64,000 nt of DNA, from contig NZ_WMDZ01000002.1 of NCBI RefSeq assembly GCF_021735935.1, positions 1 through 64,000 on the forward strand, given 5' to 3'. A model generated the notes under the pieces. That model searched no databases, was not told where the DNA came from, and saw only the letters and a list, made by a program, of their open reading frames with translations. This DNA comes from Sulfitobacter sp. M39. Its GTDB lineage: Bacteria; Pseudomonadota; Alphaproteobacteria; Rhodobacterales; Rhodobacteraceae. The translations under genes were made by a program, and so were the position numbers. Positions within the stretch are counted from its first letter, which is position 1. Each line of letters begins with the position of its first letter. Positions 1 through 8,076 of the stretch are shown piece after piece.

Positions 1-329
1 CCTGGTTCGTACAGATCACCACGAGCAATGGCGACGCCATAGCGCATGGCAGTCCCGCCCTCCTCGATGTGATAAAGGTAGCGCGCAACCGCATCGACAT
101 GAATGTCACCCGGTGTCAGCCCGTCTTTCGCGGCCACCCGGGTCGGGAGAAACCGCGGATGTAAGCCCCAGGGGTTCGAGGTTGCCGGGTCAAAGCCGGG
201 CGGCGTCACCTGTGCGTCCCAGGCAACCTTCTGCGATTCGGTCGGCCAGGTATTTGCCAGCACCGGGCTGGCAACCGGGGCAGAAAAGAGGGCGGCGGTG
301 GTCATCACGAAATGTCGTCTAGTCAGCAT
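1..329 (-). CDS. L,D-transpeptidase (YkuD-like), N-terminal part only
   Basis: This leftward gene runs off the window after about 109 codons. The start ATG (complement of 327-329) is followed by an export signal with a twin-arginine motif (TRRHFVM) and an Ala-rich stretch ending near VLANT, so export by Tat is likely. The mature part contains VAARYLYHIEEGG and RYGVAIARGDLYEPG, the usual entry into the YkuD fold, where a distal Cys (outside the window) would cross-link peptidoglycan stem peptides. A MerR-type promoter lies just upstream. The family call rests on the N-terminal third only. Confidence 0.7.
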   Translation of the reverse strand, partial: MLTRRHFVMTTAALFSAPVASPVLANTWPTESQKVAWDAQVTPPGFDPATSNPWGLHPRFLPTRVAAKDGLTPGDIHVDAVARYLYHIEEGGTAMRYGVAIARGDLYEP

Positions 330-388
330 ACTATACTCTTCCAGCTTTGTCTGGCGAATGCCGTGACACGAGAAACGGCGTTTAATGT

Positions 389-419
389 ACCATAGAACCT
401 CTACCAACTAGAGCTTCAA
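389..419 (-). promoter_or_regulatory. MerR-type promoter for the L,D-transpeptidase gene
   Basis: On the minus strand a -35 box TTGAAG (complement of 414-419) and a -10 box TATGGT (complement of 389-394) are separated by 19 bp, the long spacer typical of MerR-family targets. The spacer holds a dyad, ctcta-N5-tagag, centred near 406. Such sites are usually metal-responsive. No divergent merR gene is seen; IS30 lies about 150 bp away and may have displaced it. Confidence 0.55.
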
Positions 420-569
420 GGAGTTTCTTTTGACACAGATTGATTGCTCGGCTTCTACATCTTGTCGCGTGGTCGATGGCGATTATTCGAGCACTTAATG
501 TAAAATACGACTGTAATTTACATAACCCTTATTATGGGTGCAATATACTTAATGTGGCGCGCGCTACTT

Positions 570-1665
570 TGAAGTGCGACTCCTATTAAAAAACAATGAG
601 TTACCTAATAGGAGGAATATCGCATGGGAACCGTTTACACGCAACTGAGCATGCAAGAACGTCGTAGAATTGAAGACTGGTGGCTCGCAAAGGTCCCTGT
701 CGCTGAGATGGCGCGTGTTCTACAGCGTCATAAGTCGACGATCTTTCGCGAGATCAAACGCAATTTCTGGGCGGATGACTCTTTGCCCAAGAAATACGCC
801 GGGTACTTCGGGATGGCCGCACACCAACGCACGCAGCGACGGCGATCTACGCAACGCAAACTGATCCGGCATCCGGAGCTGTGTCAGAGCATCGTGTCCC
901 GGCTGAAGAATGGCTGGACGCCCGAGCAGATCGGTAACCGAATGATCTATGAAGGTGCAAAGCTGCGTGCCTGCCAAGAGACGATCTACCGCTACATCTA
1001 CTCTAAAGAAGGCATGGCGCAGGAGTTGTGGTGGTACCTGCCTCTGCACCGAAAGAACCGGACGCCGCGCCGTGCGCGCAAGCGTCAGCCGTCAAAGTTT
1101 GATCGTGATGTCAGCATCTTGTTCCGGCCTGATGACGTTGCCCACCGCCGTCAGTTCGGCCACTGGGAAGGTGACTTAATGCTGTTCGAACAGAAGCTTG
1201 GGCAGACGAATGTGACGTCGCTTGTTGAACGGGTTAGCCGGTTCACTGTGATACTAAAGAATCCAAATAAACGAACCAAGCCGGTGATGGGCAAGATCAT
1301 GAAAGCCATCAAGGATCTGCCCCTGATCGCTCGCCGGTCGATTACTTTTGACCGTGGCACCGAGTTCGTCAGCTGGCCGCATCTACAAGCCGAGATTGGG
1401 ACACAAACCTGGTTCTGTGATCCTTCCTCTCCGTGGCAAAAAGGAACAGTCGAGAACACTAATCGACGCGCTCGACGATGGCTGCCCCGTAAGCGGGACA
1501 TCAGGGCGATGACAGATCATGACATCAAACAAATCTGCGACCAGCTCAACAACACGCCCCGCAAATGCTTAGGATGGAAAACACCTGCGGAGGTCTTCCG
1601 CGAAAAAATGATGGAGGAGATGGGCCAACATCCCTACCCTCAAAGGTAATAGGAGTCGCGGTTCA
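570..1665 (+). mobile_element. IS30-family insertion sequence
   Basis: One transposase gene sits between inverted repeats: TGAAGTGCGACTCCTATT at 570-587 and its near complement at 1648-1665 (16 of 18 bases match). The right repeat overlaps the transposase stop codon. Weak inverted similarity continues outward (aatatact near 542 and agtatatt near 1688), so the true ends may lie 20-25 bp outside the coordinates given. No clear target duplication was found. Confidence 0.75.
624..1649 (+). CDS. IS30-family transposase
   Basis: DDE transposase of 341 residues, the normal IS30 length. An N-terminal helix-turn-helix (ERRRIEDWW ... EMARVLQRHKSTIFREI, about residues 12-45) binds the ends. The catalytic triad is visible: Asp in HWEGDLM (about 188), Asp in TFDRGTEF (about 243), and Glu in KGTVENTNRRARRWLPR (about 278), which is the IS30 signature. 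The start is supported by an aataggaggaa ribosome site. The frame is intact, so the element may be active. Confidence 0.93.
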   Translation: MGTVYTQLSMQERRRIEDWWLAKVPVAEMARVLQRHKSTIFREIKRNFWADDSLPKKYAGYFGMAAHQRTQRRRSTQRKLIRHPELCQSIVSRLKNGWTPEQIGNRMIYEGAKLRACQETIYRYIYSKEGMAQELWWYLPLHRKNRTPRRARKRQPSKFDRDVSILFRPDDVAHRRQFGHWEGDLMLFEQKLGQTNVTSLVERVSRFTVILKNPNKRTKPVMGKIMKAIKDLPLIARRSITFDRGTEFVSWPHLQAEIGTQTWFCDPSSPWQKGTVENTNRRARRWLPRKRDIRAMTDHDIKQICDQLNNTPRKCLGWKTPAEVFREKMMEEMGQHPYPQR

Positions 1666-1733
1666 GTTATCGCTCACAGTTGCGTTAGTATATTATTGAA
1701 GGTAAGATGGTGTCCGACAAAGGGGCCCCTACC

Positions 1734-2489
1734 ATGCGCTTTCAACTCAAGAGACTGTCGCTATGCCTAACCGCAGCAATCACTTTAGCGGCTGGTTGGC
1801 TGCCGAGCATCACAAAGGCTCAAACCTATCCAATCGACTGCGCAATCCTCCTCTGTCTGTCCGGGGGTTGGCCCGCTTCCGTGCCTTGCAGCCGTGCCCG
1901 CGCCGAGTTTATTCGTCGCATCACGCCATGGCCTGTGGAACCACCACTGCAGATTTGGCGCTGTCCTATGGGCGCATCTTATGAGACCGAACGGCATCCG
2001 AGCAATGTAGGCCGGATCTTCGAAACCTTGTTTCACGCTAAGGACTATTCGCCCCACCAATCGTTTCCAGGCAATGATGTTGCCGTCCAAACAAAATCAA
2101 CAAATGCCGTTTGGCGCTCTCCAGAAACCGGAACGGGCGGCATTCCAGCAGACTTCGTGCTTCGCCTTGTTCAGGATCGTGCTGATATCGATATCAGCGG
2201 TCCGGAGTTCAATTTTGTGCGGTCCATCCGCGTCTTTGACGTTCGCTATGCCCGCCAGCACGAATCCGGGCGAGATGGGGATTGCAACCGAAGTGCGACC
2301 GTGGTCCTCGGCACATATGGGACCCAAGGTGACTTCGCGTGGCAAAGGTCTTCCGTCACTGCCCTTCCTTCGGCTCACGTAGGTCTTGAACGCTGGGGCG
2401 AGCATTGCCCTGGCATTTATCACCGATCCGTCTTCGTCGATTGGCGTGACTATGAGGGCAACTACGGGTTCGAGCAGGTGAACTACTGA
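1734..2489 (+). CDS. Exported protein of unknown function, conjugation-locus associated
   Basis: The ATG at 1734 gives a clean signal peptide (MRFQLKRLSLCLTAAI, cleavage near KAQ-TYPI) and follows an aaagggg site; an in-frame ATG at 1707 would add nine residues. The mature protein of about 225 residues begins with a Cys-rich segment (YPIDCAILLCLSGGWPAS) and contains RRITPWPVEPPLQIWRCPMG. I recall similar proteins beside VirB operons in Rhodobacterales but know no function. Its place upstream of the VirB genes suggests a role in the transfer apparatus; that is inference. Confidence 0.75.
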   Translation: MRFQLKRLSLCLTAAITLAAGWLPSITKAQTYPIDCAILLCLSGGWPASVPCSRARAEFIRRITPWPVEPPLQIWRCPMGASYETERHPSNVGRIFETLFHAKDYSPHQSFPGNDVAVQTKSTNAVWRSPETGTGGIPADFVLRLVQDRADIDISGPEFNFVRSIRVFDVRYARQHESGRDGDCNRSATVVLGTYGTQGDFAWQRSSVTALPSAHVGLERWGEHCPGIYHRSVFVDWRDYEGNYGFEQVNY

Positions 2490-2609
2490 CCTGCCGCCAC
2501 GTAGATTTGTCTCGGAAGACGGCTTCTTTGGCGTGTACGACCGCACCGCATACGCGTCGCGGTCCACATGCTGTTTGGCGTTTCGGCAAACACTGCGGGT
2601 TCGCTCTGT

Positions 2610-2837
2610 TCACCTGTCGTCGCTTCTTCCGATCCTCGTCAGCGCATCGAAGTCGATTTCTTGCTTCTGTTCGTCACTTATATCCGGCCGGGTTTCCGAT
2701 ACCGGCTGGGGCCCTTGGACGTCCCACATCACCGCATGTGAGCCTGTACTCCAGCGATACACCCAACCAACAACACTGCGCCCATCGGTCCCGATCAGAT
2801 TGGCGATCGCGACGCCCTCACCCATATCTTCGTTCAC
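2610..2837 (-). CDS. Small protein of unknown function
   Basis: A 75-codon leftward frame starting at GTG, with an aggaag site about 10 bases upstream. It contains GEGVAIANLIGTDGRSVVGWVYRWSTGS, which looks like a small folded beta-rich domain, and a charged C-terminus. Upstream, a second open stretch (complement of about 2880-2960) reads EDQLANIKEARRAVVVNAL-stop but has no start codon, so a longer ancestral gene with a frameshift is possible. I recognise no family. Confidence 0.5.
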   Translation of the reverse strand: MNEDMGEGVAIANLIGTDGRSVVGWVYRWSTGSHAVMWDVQGPQPVSETRPDISDEQKQEIDFDALTRIGRSDDR

Positions 2838-3006
2838 TGTTTACTGACTTCCTGCACTGCGGCGCTGCGAATTGCGGCGTGGGGTTACAGTGCGTTCACT
2901 ACGACCGCGCGCCGGGCTTCTTTGATGTTGGCTAACTGGTCCTCGAGGAGGGAATGATCATCAGACCGGGAAAATGGGTTTCCGTGTTCTCAACAATTCA
3001 TTGGCT

Positions 3007-3264
3007 TCAAATCCTGTGGTCGGGCTCCGTGGCGGCTTCGACGATCGCCAAAATCTTGAAAGGATCAAATCCAACGGCACGGGACAATGCGATGAGCTCA
3101 ACAACGTCAATCCGGCGTTCGCCACTTTCGACACGGGCCACGAATGACTGGTGATGTCTGAGTTTGACCGCCAATTCCTCCTGGCTGAGTCCTGCTTTAT
3201 TCCGAGCGTCGACCAACGCCTGGCAGAGTGCCACCTGCCCATTGCTTCTGATTGTTTTTGCCAC
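3007..3264 (-). CDS. XRE-family helix-turn-helix regulator
   Basis: This 85-residue protein is almost entirely a Cro/C1-type HTH: ALVDARNKAGLSQEELAVKLRHHQSFVARVESGERRIDVVELIALSRAVG (about residues 16-65). The start is GTG. A perfect dyad lies immediately upstream at 3266-3286, so autoregulation is likely. It sits between small leftward genes at the head of the conjugation locus and may control them or the VirB operon. Confidence 0.9.
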   Translation of the reverse strand: MAKTIRSNGQVALCQALVDARNKAGLSQEELAVKLRHHQSFVARVESGERRIDVVELIALSRAVGFDPFKILAIVEAATEPDHRI

Positions 3265-3265
3265 G

Positions 3266-3286
3266 CGTCACATACCTTTTGTGACG
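3266..3286. promoter_or_regulatory. Dyad operator upstream of the HTH gene
   Basis: CGTCACA-N7-TGTGACG is a perfect 7-bp inverted repeat directly before the GTG start of the XRE-type regulator. Spacing and symmetry fit a dimeric HTH operator; its use by this regulator is inferred. Confidence 0.6.
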
Positions 3287-3388
3287 TCGCTAGCGGATGA
3301 AATCTGTTATCTAAAAAGTGGATATTAGAGGTTGTTATCAGCGTCTGGTTTCCATGGGTTGCAAGTCTGATGCTCCCGAGGTTGCCCA

Positions 3389-3682
3389 TCAATCCCCTAC
3401 CAATTGCAGAAATCGGCCATAGTCTTTACTGACTTCGCGCGCTTCCTCGAAGGCACGGGCCCGTTCACCGTCGAGGCAACGGAAGTAGCTCTGGATATCC
3501 TGGATGTAATCTTCGAAATCGCCACGGATGATGTCCGTATAGTCCCGCGCTGACCGCGAATCGCTTGGCAGGAATGGACGGGGTGGCGCGAGGCAGGATT
3601 GCGCCAAAACCGGCCCGGGAACGCAGATCAGAAGAACCATAGCTTGCACTGGAAACAAGCATGTCAACCTTGGGTTTCTCAA
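3389..3682 (-). CDS. Small exported protein, conjugation-locus associated
   Basis: I start this gene at TTG (complement of 3680-3682) because an aaggag site lies eight bases upstream and the result is a proper signal peptide: MRNPRLTC, a hydrophobic core with VLLICVPGPVLAQ, and cleavage before SCL. The mature domain of about 70 residues has two Cys (SCLAPP and FRCLDG) that could form a disulphide, and an acidic helical part (GDFEDYIQDIQSYF). I recall the same small protein in Rhodobacterales VirB loci. Function unknown. Confidence 0.7.
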   Translation of the reverse strand: MRNPRLTCLFPVQAMVLLICVPGPVLAQSCLAPPRPFLPSDSRSARDYTDIIRGDFEDYIQDIQSYFRCLDGERARAFEEAREVSKDYGRFLQLVGD

Positions 3683-3851
3683 ACCTGTTATCTCCTTGAT
3701 CGCGGACACTGGCCGTGACTAGTGTTTGCGTAACTAAACTACAGCTGAAGAATAATAATATAACTTGCAGTTGAAAATATACTATCGTAACTCTGGGCTT
3801 CAAGTAGGAATGCCCAGGCGTTGCGTGTTTTTAGAAAGCGTGAGCCGGGCC

Positions 3852-4220
3852 ATGAACTGGGACATCGAAGCACCAAATGTGGTTACGGAAGCCAGGTTCC
3901 GCGAGCTCGTGGAAAGCGGCTATAGCGCAGAAATCCTGTGCCAGGAGTCGGCACACAAAAAAGGCCCCAGCTATTACGGGGTCTGGATCATGCGCGTTAT
4001 CTCTGACGATGGCGTGGAAAAGCTCCTCGTTACCGCCCGCACGCGGACGACCTACAACGATATCAAGATCCGCGAGTTCAAGACGATCTCCGGCGTGGTG
4101 TCTTTCTTCATTGGCCTTGGCTTTGCGCATGTCGACCTGCCGCTTGAAGCGGGTACAAGCCGTACGCACAAACGTGCGCCGTCAAACAAAGCCCCATCAG
4201 ACAAGGGCGCTGGTACCTAA
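3852..4220 (+). CDS. Small protein of unknown function, first rightward gene of the VirB operon
   Basis: About 122 residues from MNWDIEAPNVV; in-frame starts at 3810 and 3765 would add a poorly conserved-looking extension. It contains YYGVWIMRVISDDGVEKLLVTARTR followed by a hydrophobic stretch (TISGVVSFFIGLGFAHVDLP), and it has no signal peptide. Its 3' end overlaps the next gene by 47 bases in another frame, which implies translational coupling. No family name known to me; position suggests a transfer-operon accessory. Confidence 0.7.
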   Translation: MNWDIEAPNVVTEARFRELVESGYSAEILCQESAHKKGPSYYGVWIMRVISDDGVEKLLVTARTRTTYNDIKIREFKTISGVVSFFIGLGFAHVDLPLEAGTSRTHKRAPSNKAPSDKGAGT

Positions 4221-4884
4221 CCTCATCTGTCTCTGGCTGGTCACAGCACCCGCCTCAGCGCAAATGGTCCTTGTCATGGAGAGCGATGGCTCTCTGACCA
4301 AGTCGCGGTCTCAGAGCGGTTTTGCGCGGAACTGTAATGACGGCGTTGGTCAGGGATCGGCATCCGATGGTTTGGCCATTCTTGGGGAGACCGAAGCAGC
4401 TTCCGAATTTGACGCGCTGAGGTTTGCGGCACTCGCCCAGCCAGCAGCCTTGCCCCACGCAGACGTTCTCCCGGCCATCGAAGTCACGGCCCTGCGCTAT
4501 GCCAGCCATCCCGGTTTACGCCGCGCAGAGCTCTCCGTGAGGGATTGGCTGGCTCTCTACCGGGCCAATATCGAGGTGGAAAGTGCCTACAGACAGGATG
4601 CCGTCTCGAGCGCGGGCGCCATTGGCCTGGGCCAATTGATGCCTGCTACTGCCCGAGATCTCGACGTCGATCCGCGTGACCCGCTGCAGAACCTCGACGG
4701 ATCCGCCCGCTACCTCGCGATGCTGCTGGAGCGCTTCGGCGATCCGCGCCTGGCGCTGGCTGCCTACAACGCCGGACCCGATGTTGTCCGCCAGTACGGC
4801 GGCATCCCCCCTTACCGAGAAACCCAGAATCACGTGGCCCGCGTCATGGCTGTCGTGCCCCGATTGGAAGGATCAAATTCATGA
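4174..4884 (+). CDS. virB1: Lytic transglycosylase (VirB1-like)
   Basis: The GTG at 4174 is chosen because it gives a signal peptide (MRRQTKPHQTRALVPN, hydrophobic core, cleavage after APASAQ). The C-terminal half is an SLT domain: NIEVESAYRQDAVSS with the catalytic Glu, GAIGLGQLMPATARDL, and LALAAYNAGPDVVRQYGGIPPYRETQ. The enzyme would cut peptidoglycan so that the secretion channel can cross the wall. A second SLT protein is encoded at 8048. Confidence 0.88.
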   Translation: MRRQTKPHQTRALVPNLICLWLVTAPASAQMVLVMESDGSLTKSRSQSGFARNCNDGVGQGSASDGLAILGETEAASEFDALRFAALAQPAALPHADVLPAIEVTALRYASHPGLRRAELSVRDWLALYRANIEVESAYRQDAVSSAGAIGLGQLMPATARDLDVDPRDPLQNLDGSARYLAMLLERFGDPRLALAAYNAGPDVVRQYGGIPPYRETQNHVARVMAVVPRLEGSNS

Positions 4885-5276
4885 TGTCCCAACCTTTTTG
4901 GAAATCATTCCTCAAAAAACTTATAGGCAATGTCACGAGAGCGCGCAGCGCGGCAGTGCATTGGCGATACCGCTTTTTCCAAACAAGTTGGATTTCAAAC
5001 CTCTTTGTCGCCTCGCTGGCGCTATTCCTGCTGATTGCCGAACCCGCCCTAGCGCAAAGCATCGACCTCTCCCCGATCCAAAGCTTGTTGCAGGGCATTG
5101 TCGATGCGCTGACCGGCCCACTTGGCGTTGTCATCGCGACGCTTGCCGTTCTGGGGGTCTTTCTCAGCTGGTTTTTCAACATCATCGATCTGCGCCAGGC
5201 GCTCTGGGTCCTCGTGGGCATCGCTGGTGTTGCCGCCGCCCCCACCATCGTTGCCGCGGTCTTTGCCGGTGGCTGA
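4881..5276 (+). CDS. virB2: VirB2 pilin subunit
   Basis: 131 residues. It has a long N-terminal leader ending at AEPALAQ, as in VirB2/TrbC prepilins, then a short pilin of about 75 residues with two hydrophobic helices (LLQGIVDALTGPLGVVIATLAVLG and ALWVLVGIAGVAAAPTIVA). The ATG overlaps the transglycosylase stop (ATGA). It would form the conjugative pilus. Confidence 0.9.
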   Translation: MMSQPFWKSFLKKLIGNVTRARSAAVHWRYRFFQTSWISNLFVASLALFLLIAEPALAQSIDLSPIQSLLQGIVDALTGPLGVVIATLAVLGVFLSWFFNIIDLRQALWVLVGIAGVAAAPTIVAAVFAGG

Positions 5277-5547
5277 GCGCGCGCCTCTCTTTCTAGGCCT
5301 CGTGCGCCCGCCCAAGCTTCTGGGCCTGCCCATCATGTACGCGATGGTCTGGCTTTTCGGTTCGGTGCTCTTGTTCGTCTGGGTCCAGCACATCGCAGTG
5401 CTGGGCGTGGCCGCCCTTCTCTATCCGGTGCTGTGGAAGGCCGCAGATTGGGACCCGCGCTTCATCGACGTGATGATGACGGCGCTGCAGGAAACGCCAC
5501 CCACGCGCAACAGGTCCATCCATGGCGGGGACAGCTATGCCCCGTGA
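5269..5547 (+). CDS. virB3: VirB3 inner-membrane protein
   Basis: A GTG at 5269, overlapping the virB2 end, begins VAERAPLFLGLVRPPKLLGLPIM, the typical VirB3 opening with a Pro-rich amphipathic segment, followed by two membrane helices and a short tail (DWDPRFIDVMMTAL). It is about 92 residues, the normal length. It works with VirB4 and is encoded directly before it, as usual. Confidence 0.9.
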   Translation: MAERAPLFLGLVRPPKLLGLPIMYAMVWLFGSVLLFVWVQHIAVLGVAALLYPVLWKAADWDPRFIDVMMTALQETPPTRNRSIHGGDSYAP

Positions 5548-7912
5548 TGAAGCCCGTGATGCTGCGCTCGATCCCCGCACAATGACGCCGGAATGGTATG
5601 CGCGCGAGACCCGGCTTGCGCATATGCTGCCCTATGTGAGCCTCGTCGACGACCAGACAGTGCGGACCCGGGTGAACGAACTCTTCCGTTGCATCCGGCT
5701 CGAGGGGATCAACAGCTACACGACGGACGATGCCTATCTCGACAAGGTGACAGCGCTTTTTGCCCGCATCGTCGCGCAACTCGGGCCGGAATTCAGCTAT
5801 TACGTCCACAAGGTCTCCAAGGCCATCAGACCGGATCTGGACCCGATCCGTGAGGACAGCTTCGCAGGCGAGGTCGACCGGCGCTGGCGCGCCAAGCTCG
5901 AAACCAGCGGGCTCCGCGACAAAACATTGACGCTCACCGTCATTCACCGCCCGCCCCCAAGAAGCCTCCTGCCGCATCTCGGCCGCAGCGCGCCGGACAG
6001 GCTGAAGGAGGAGACCCGCAAGCGCCTGCAGCGCCTCGGCGAGGCCGTGAACGTCTTCCTCTCGGGGCTCACCGAGCTCAAGCCGCGGCTCCTGTCAGCC
6101 GCATCGGGGGAGTTGGTAGGGTTTCTGGGCGCGCTCAACACAGGAACCGAACTGCCGCTTTATCCGGCAAACACCTACGGCTTTTTGTCTTTCAACGTCG
6201 CCAACACCCGCGTGACGTTTCACGTAGACCATTTCGAGCTTTCCGAAGGCGTCGTGGGGCATCGCTACGGCAAGAGTTTCACCATCGGGGAGTACTCGGA
6301 AGGCACCTCCTGCACCATGTTCGACATGCTGAACCTGCCGGTCGACATGATCGTGACGCACTCCTTCACGCCGATCAATTCGAACCTCATGGCGGGCCGG
6401 ATCAAGCGGCAAAAGCGCCAGATGCAGGCCAGCCAGGACGCGGCCCTCTCGCTCATGGAAGCCCTCGACATCGCCGCCGATGATCTCGAAGCCAAGCGCC
6501 AGAGCTTCGGCGAGCACCATATGGTCGTCACACTCTTCTGCGACACGCTCAAAGAGCTACAGGCGCTCAGCGCCGAGATCGTGAATGCCGCCGCGACCGA
6601 GGGCGTGAAAATGATCGGCGAGCGGGTTGCGGCCAAGGCGCATTACCTCAGCCAGCATCCCGGCAACCAGCTAAAGCGCGTCCGTGCCAGCGCCGTCACC
6701 AATCGCAACTTCGCGGATTTCGCGGCCTTCCACCGAACGCAGCTTGGCAAACCCGCCGCGAAAACCCCCTGGGGCCGGGTCGTCACATATTTGCCCACGC
6801 CCGAGCAGAGCGCCTACCGGTTTTCCTATCACGAGCAGGGCAGCCCGGGCAAAGAACCGACAAGCGGCCATACCCTGATCATGGGACGGCCCGGGTCGGG
6901 CAAATCGGTGCTTTCGGCCTTTCTGATGACGCAAGCCCGTCGCGCAGGGGCGCGGATCTTCGTCTTCGATTACCGTCTTGGTATGGAGATGGCGGTCCGC
7001 GCCAATGGCGGGCGCTACGCGTCCCTGAACGCCGGTCAGCCCACGGGCCTTAACCCGCTCTGGACCGAAACCGATGCGCGCGGCACGGCCTGGCTCTCGG
7101 ACTGGCTCACCACACTACTCTACCGCGCCGACAAGCCGCTGACCCCGGCGCAGACCAACCGCATCCAGGAAGTCGTGCGCCAGAACGCGCAGGCCACCAA
7201 TCCGGCCCTGCGGAACTGGCGGGATTTCGCATCGCTCTTCGTGTCCACCGATGATGGCGGCGATCTGCACCAGCGCCTGCTCGAATGGACCGAAGAGGGC
7301 CGCTATGGCTGGATCTTCGGGCAGAGCCTTGAGGACACGTTCTCGCTCAAAGGCGATGTGGTAGGCTTTGATCTGACCGGCATTCTCGACAGCGAGGCCG
7401 ACAAGGAGCGGATGGCGGTCCTCTCCTATCTTTTCCGCAGGGTCGAGCGCGAGATCGAGGACCGCCGCCCCACCATCATCGTGATCGACGAGGCCTGGAA
7501 GGCGCTCGACAACGCGTATTTCGCCGAGCGGCTGTCGAACTGGCTGGTGACGGCGCGCAAGCAAAACACGGTTGCCGTGATGATGACGCAATATGCAAGC
7601 CAGCTCGAACGCACCCGGACCGGCAAGACCATCGTCGAGGCCGTGCCGACGCAGATCCTTCTGCCCAATATCCGCGCCAATGCAGCGGATTACGCCATGC
7701 TGAACCTCTCGGAGAAGGAGCTCGACGTCCTTCTCAACACCGGCAGCAACAGCCGCTTGGCGCTCATCCGTGACGATCAGGGCTCGATCGTCGTCGATGC
7801 CGATCTGAGCGCCCTTGGGCCCAATCTCACCATCCTCGGCGGCATGGAGAAAGGCGAGGCGCTCGTCGGCCCCGATTACCGCGACCGCGCTGACTTCTGG
7901 AGGCTTTCATGA
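5522..7912 (+). CDS. virB4: VirB4 secretion ATPase
   Basis: 796 residues, full length for the family. The N-terminal VirB4 domain is followed by a RecA-like motor with Walker A GRPGSGKS (about residue 455) and Walker B IIVIDEAWKAL (about 650). Late motifs such as ARKQNTVAVMMTQ and IRANAADYAMLNLSE match the family. It overlaps virB3 by 26 bases and the next gene by ATGA. It powers pilus assembly and substrate transfer at the inner membrane. Confidence 0.96.
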   Translation: MAGTAMPRDEARDAALDPRTMTPEWYARETRLAHMLPYVSLVDDQTVRTRVNELFRCIRLEGINSYTTDDAYLDKVTALFARIVAQLGPEFSYYVHKVSKAIRPDLDPIREDSFAGEVDRRWRAKLETSGLRDKTLTLTVIHRPPPRSLLPHLGRSAPDRLKEETRKRLQRLGEAVNVFLSGLTELKPRLLSAASGELVGFLGALNTGTELPLYPANTYGFLSFNVANTRVTFHVDHFELSEGVVGHRYGKSFTIGEYSEGTSCTMFDMLNLPVDMIVTHSFTPINSNLMAGRIKRQKRQMQASQDAALSLMEALDIAADDLEAKRQSFGEHHMVVTLFCDTLKELQALSAEIVNAAATEGVKMIGERVAAKAHYLSQHPGNQLKRVRASAVTNRNFADFAAFHRTQLGKPAAKTPWGRVVTYLPTPEQSAYRFSYHEQGSPGKEPTSGHTLIMGRPGSGKSVLSAFLMTQARRAGARIFVFDYRLGMEMAVRANGGRYASLNAGQPTGLNPLWTETDARGTAWLSDWLTTLLYRADKPLTPAQTNRIQEVVRQNAQATNPALRNWRDFASLFVSTDDGGDLHQRLLEWTEEGRYGWIFGQSLEDTFSLKGDVVGFDLTGILDSEADKERMAVLSYLFRRVEREIEDRRPTIIVIDEAWKALDNAYFAERLSNWLVTARKQNTVAVMMTQYASQLERTRTGKTIVEAVPTQILLPNIRANAADYAMLNLSEKELDVLLNTGSNSRLALIRDDQGSIVVDADLSALGPNLTILGGMEKGEALVGPDYRDRADFWRLS

Positions 7913-8076
7913 TCCGTATTCTCTTGTCCCTGACAGCACTCGGCCTGCTCGCTTCCTGTGCGCAGTATCGCGAACCGCAGGCAAACTGCTTCACCTTCCT
8001 GGCCTCGACAGCCCCTGTCGCGCCTGATTGCACCTTCACGCCTCTAGATGCGCCGGAGGGCGACATTGAAGTCTAG
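7909..8076 (+). CDS. Small lipoprotein, VirB7-like by position
   Basis: A 55-codon gene. It starts in the ATGA overlap with virB4 and ends inside the next gene. The product is a lipoprotein: MIRILLSLTALGLLASC has a lipobox (LASC) with the acylated Cys at residue 17, then only about 38 residues containing two more Cys. VirB7 proteins are outer-membrane lipoproteins of this size, but entry-exclusion lipoproteins are similar, so the role is not settled by sequence. Confidence 0.75.
   Translation: MIRILLSLTALGLLASCAQYREPQANCFTFLASTAPVAPDCTFTPLDAPEGDIEV

Noticed and set aside
103..366. Two overlapping rightward open frames
   Set aside because: They are antisense to the L,D-transpeptidase gene, which has a signal peptide and recognisable motifs.
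430..498. 22-codon frame from TTG with an aaggag site
   Set aside because: No recognisable product, rare start codon and no conservation evidence; the site may be chance.
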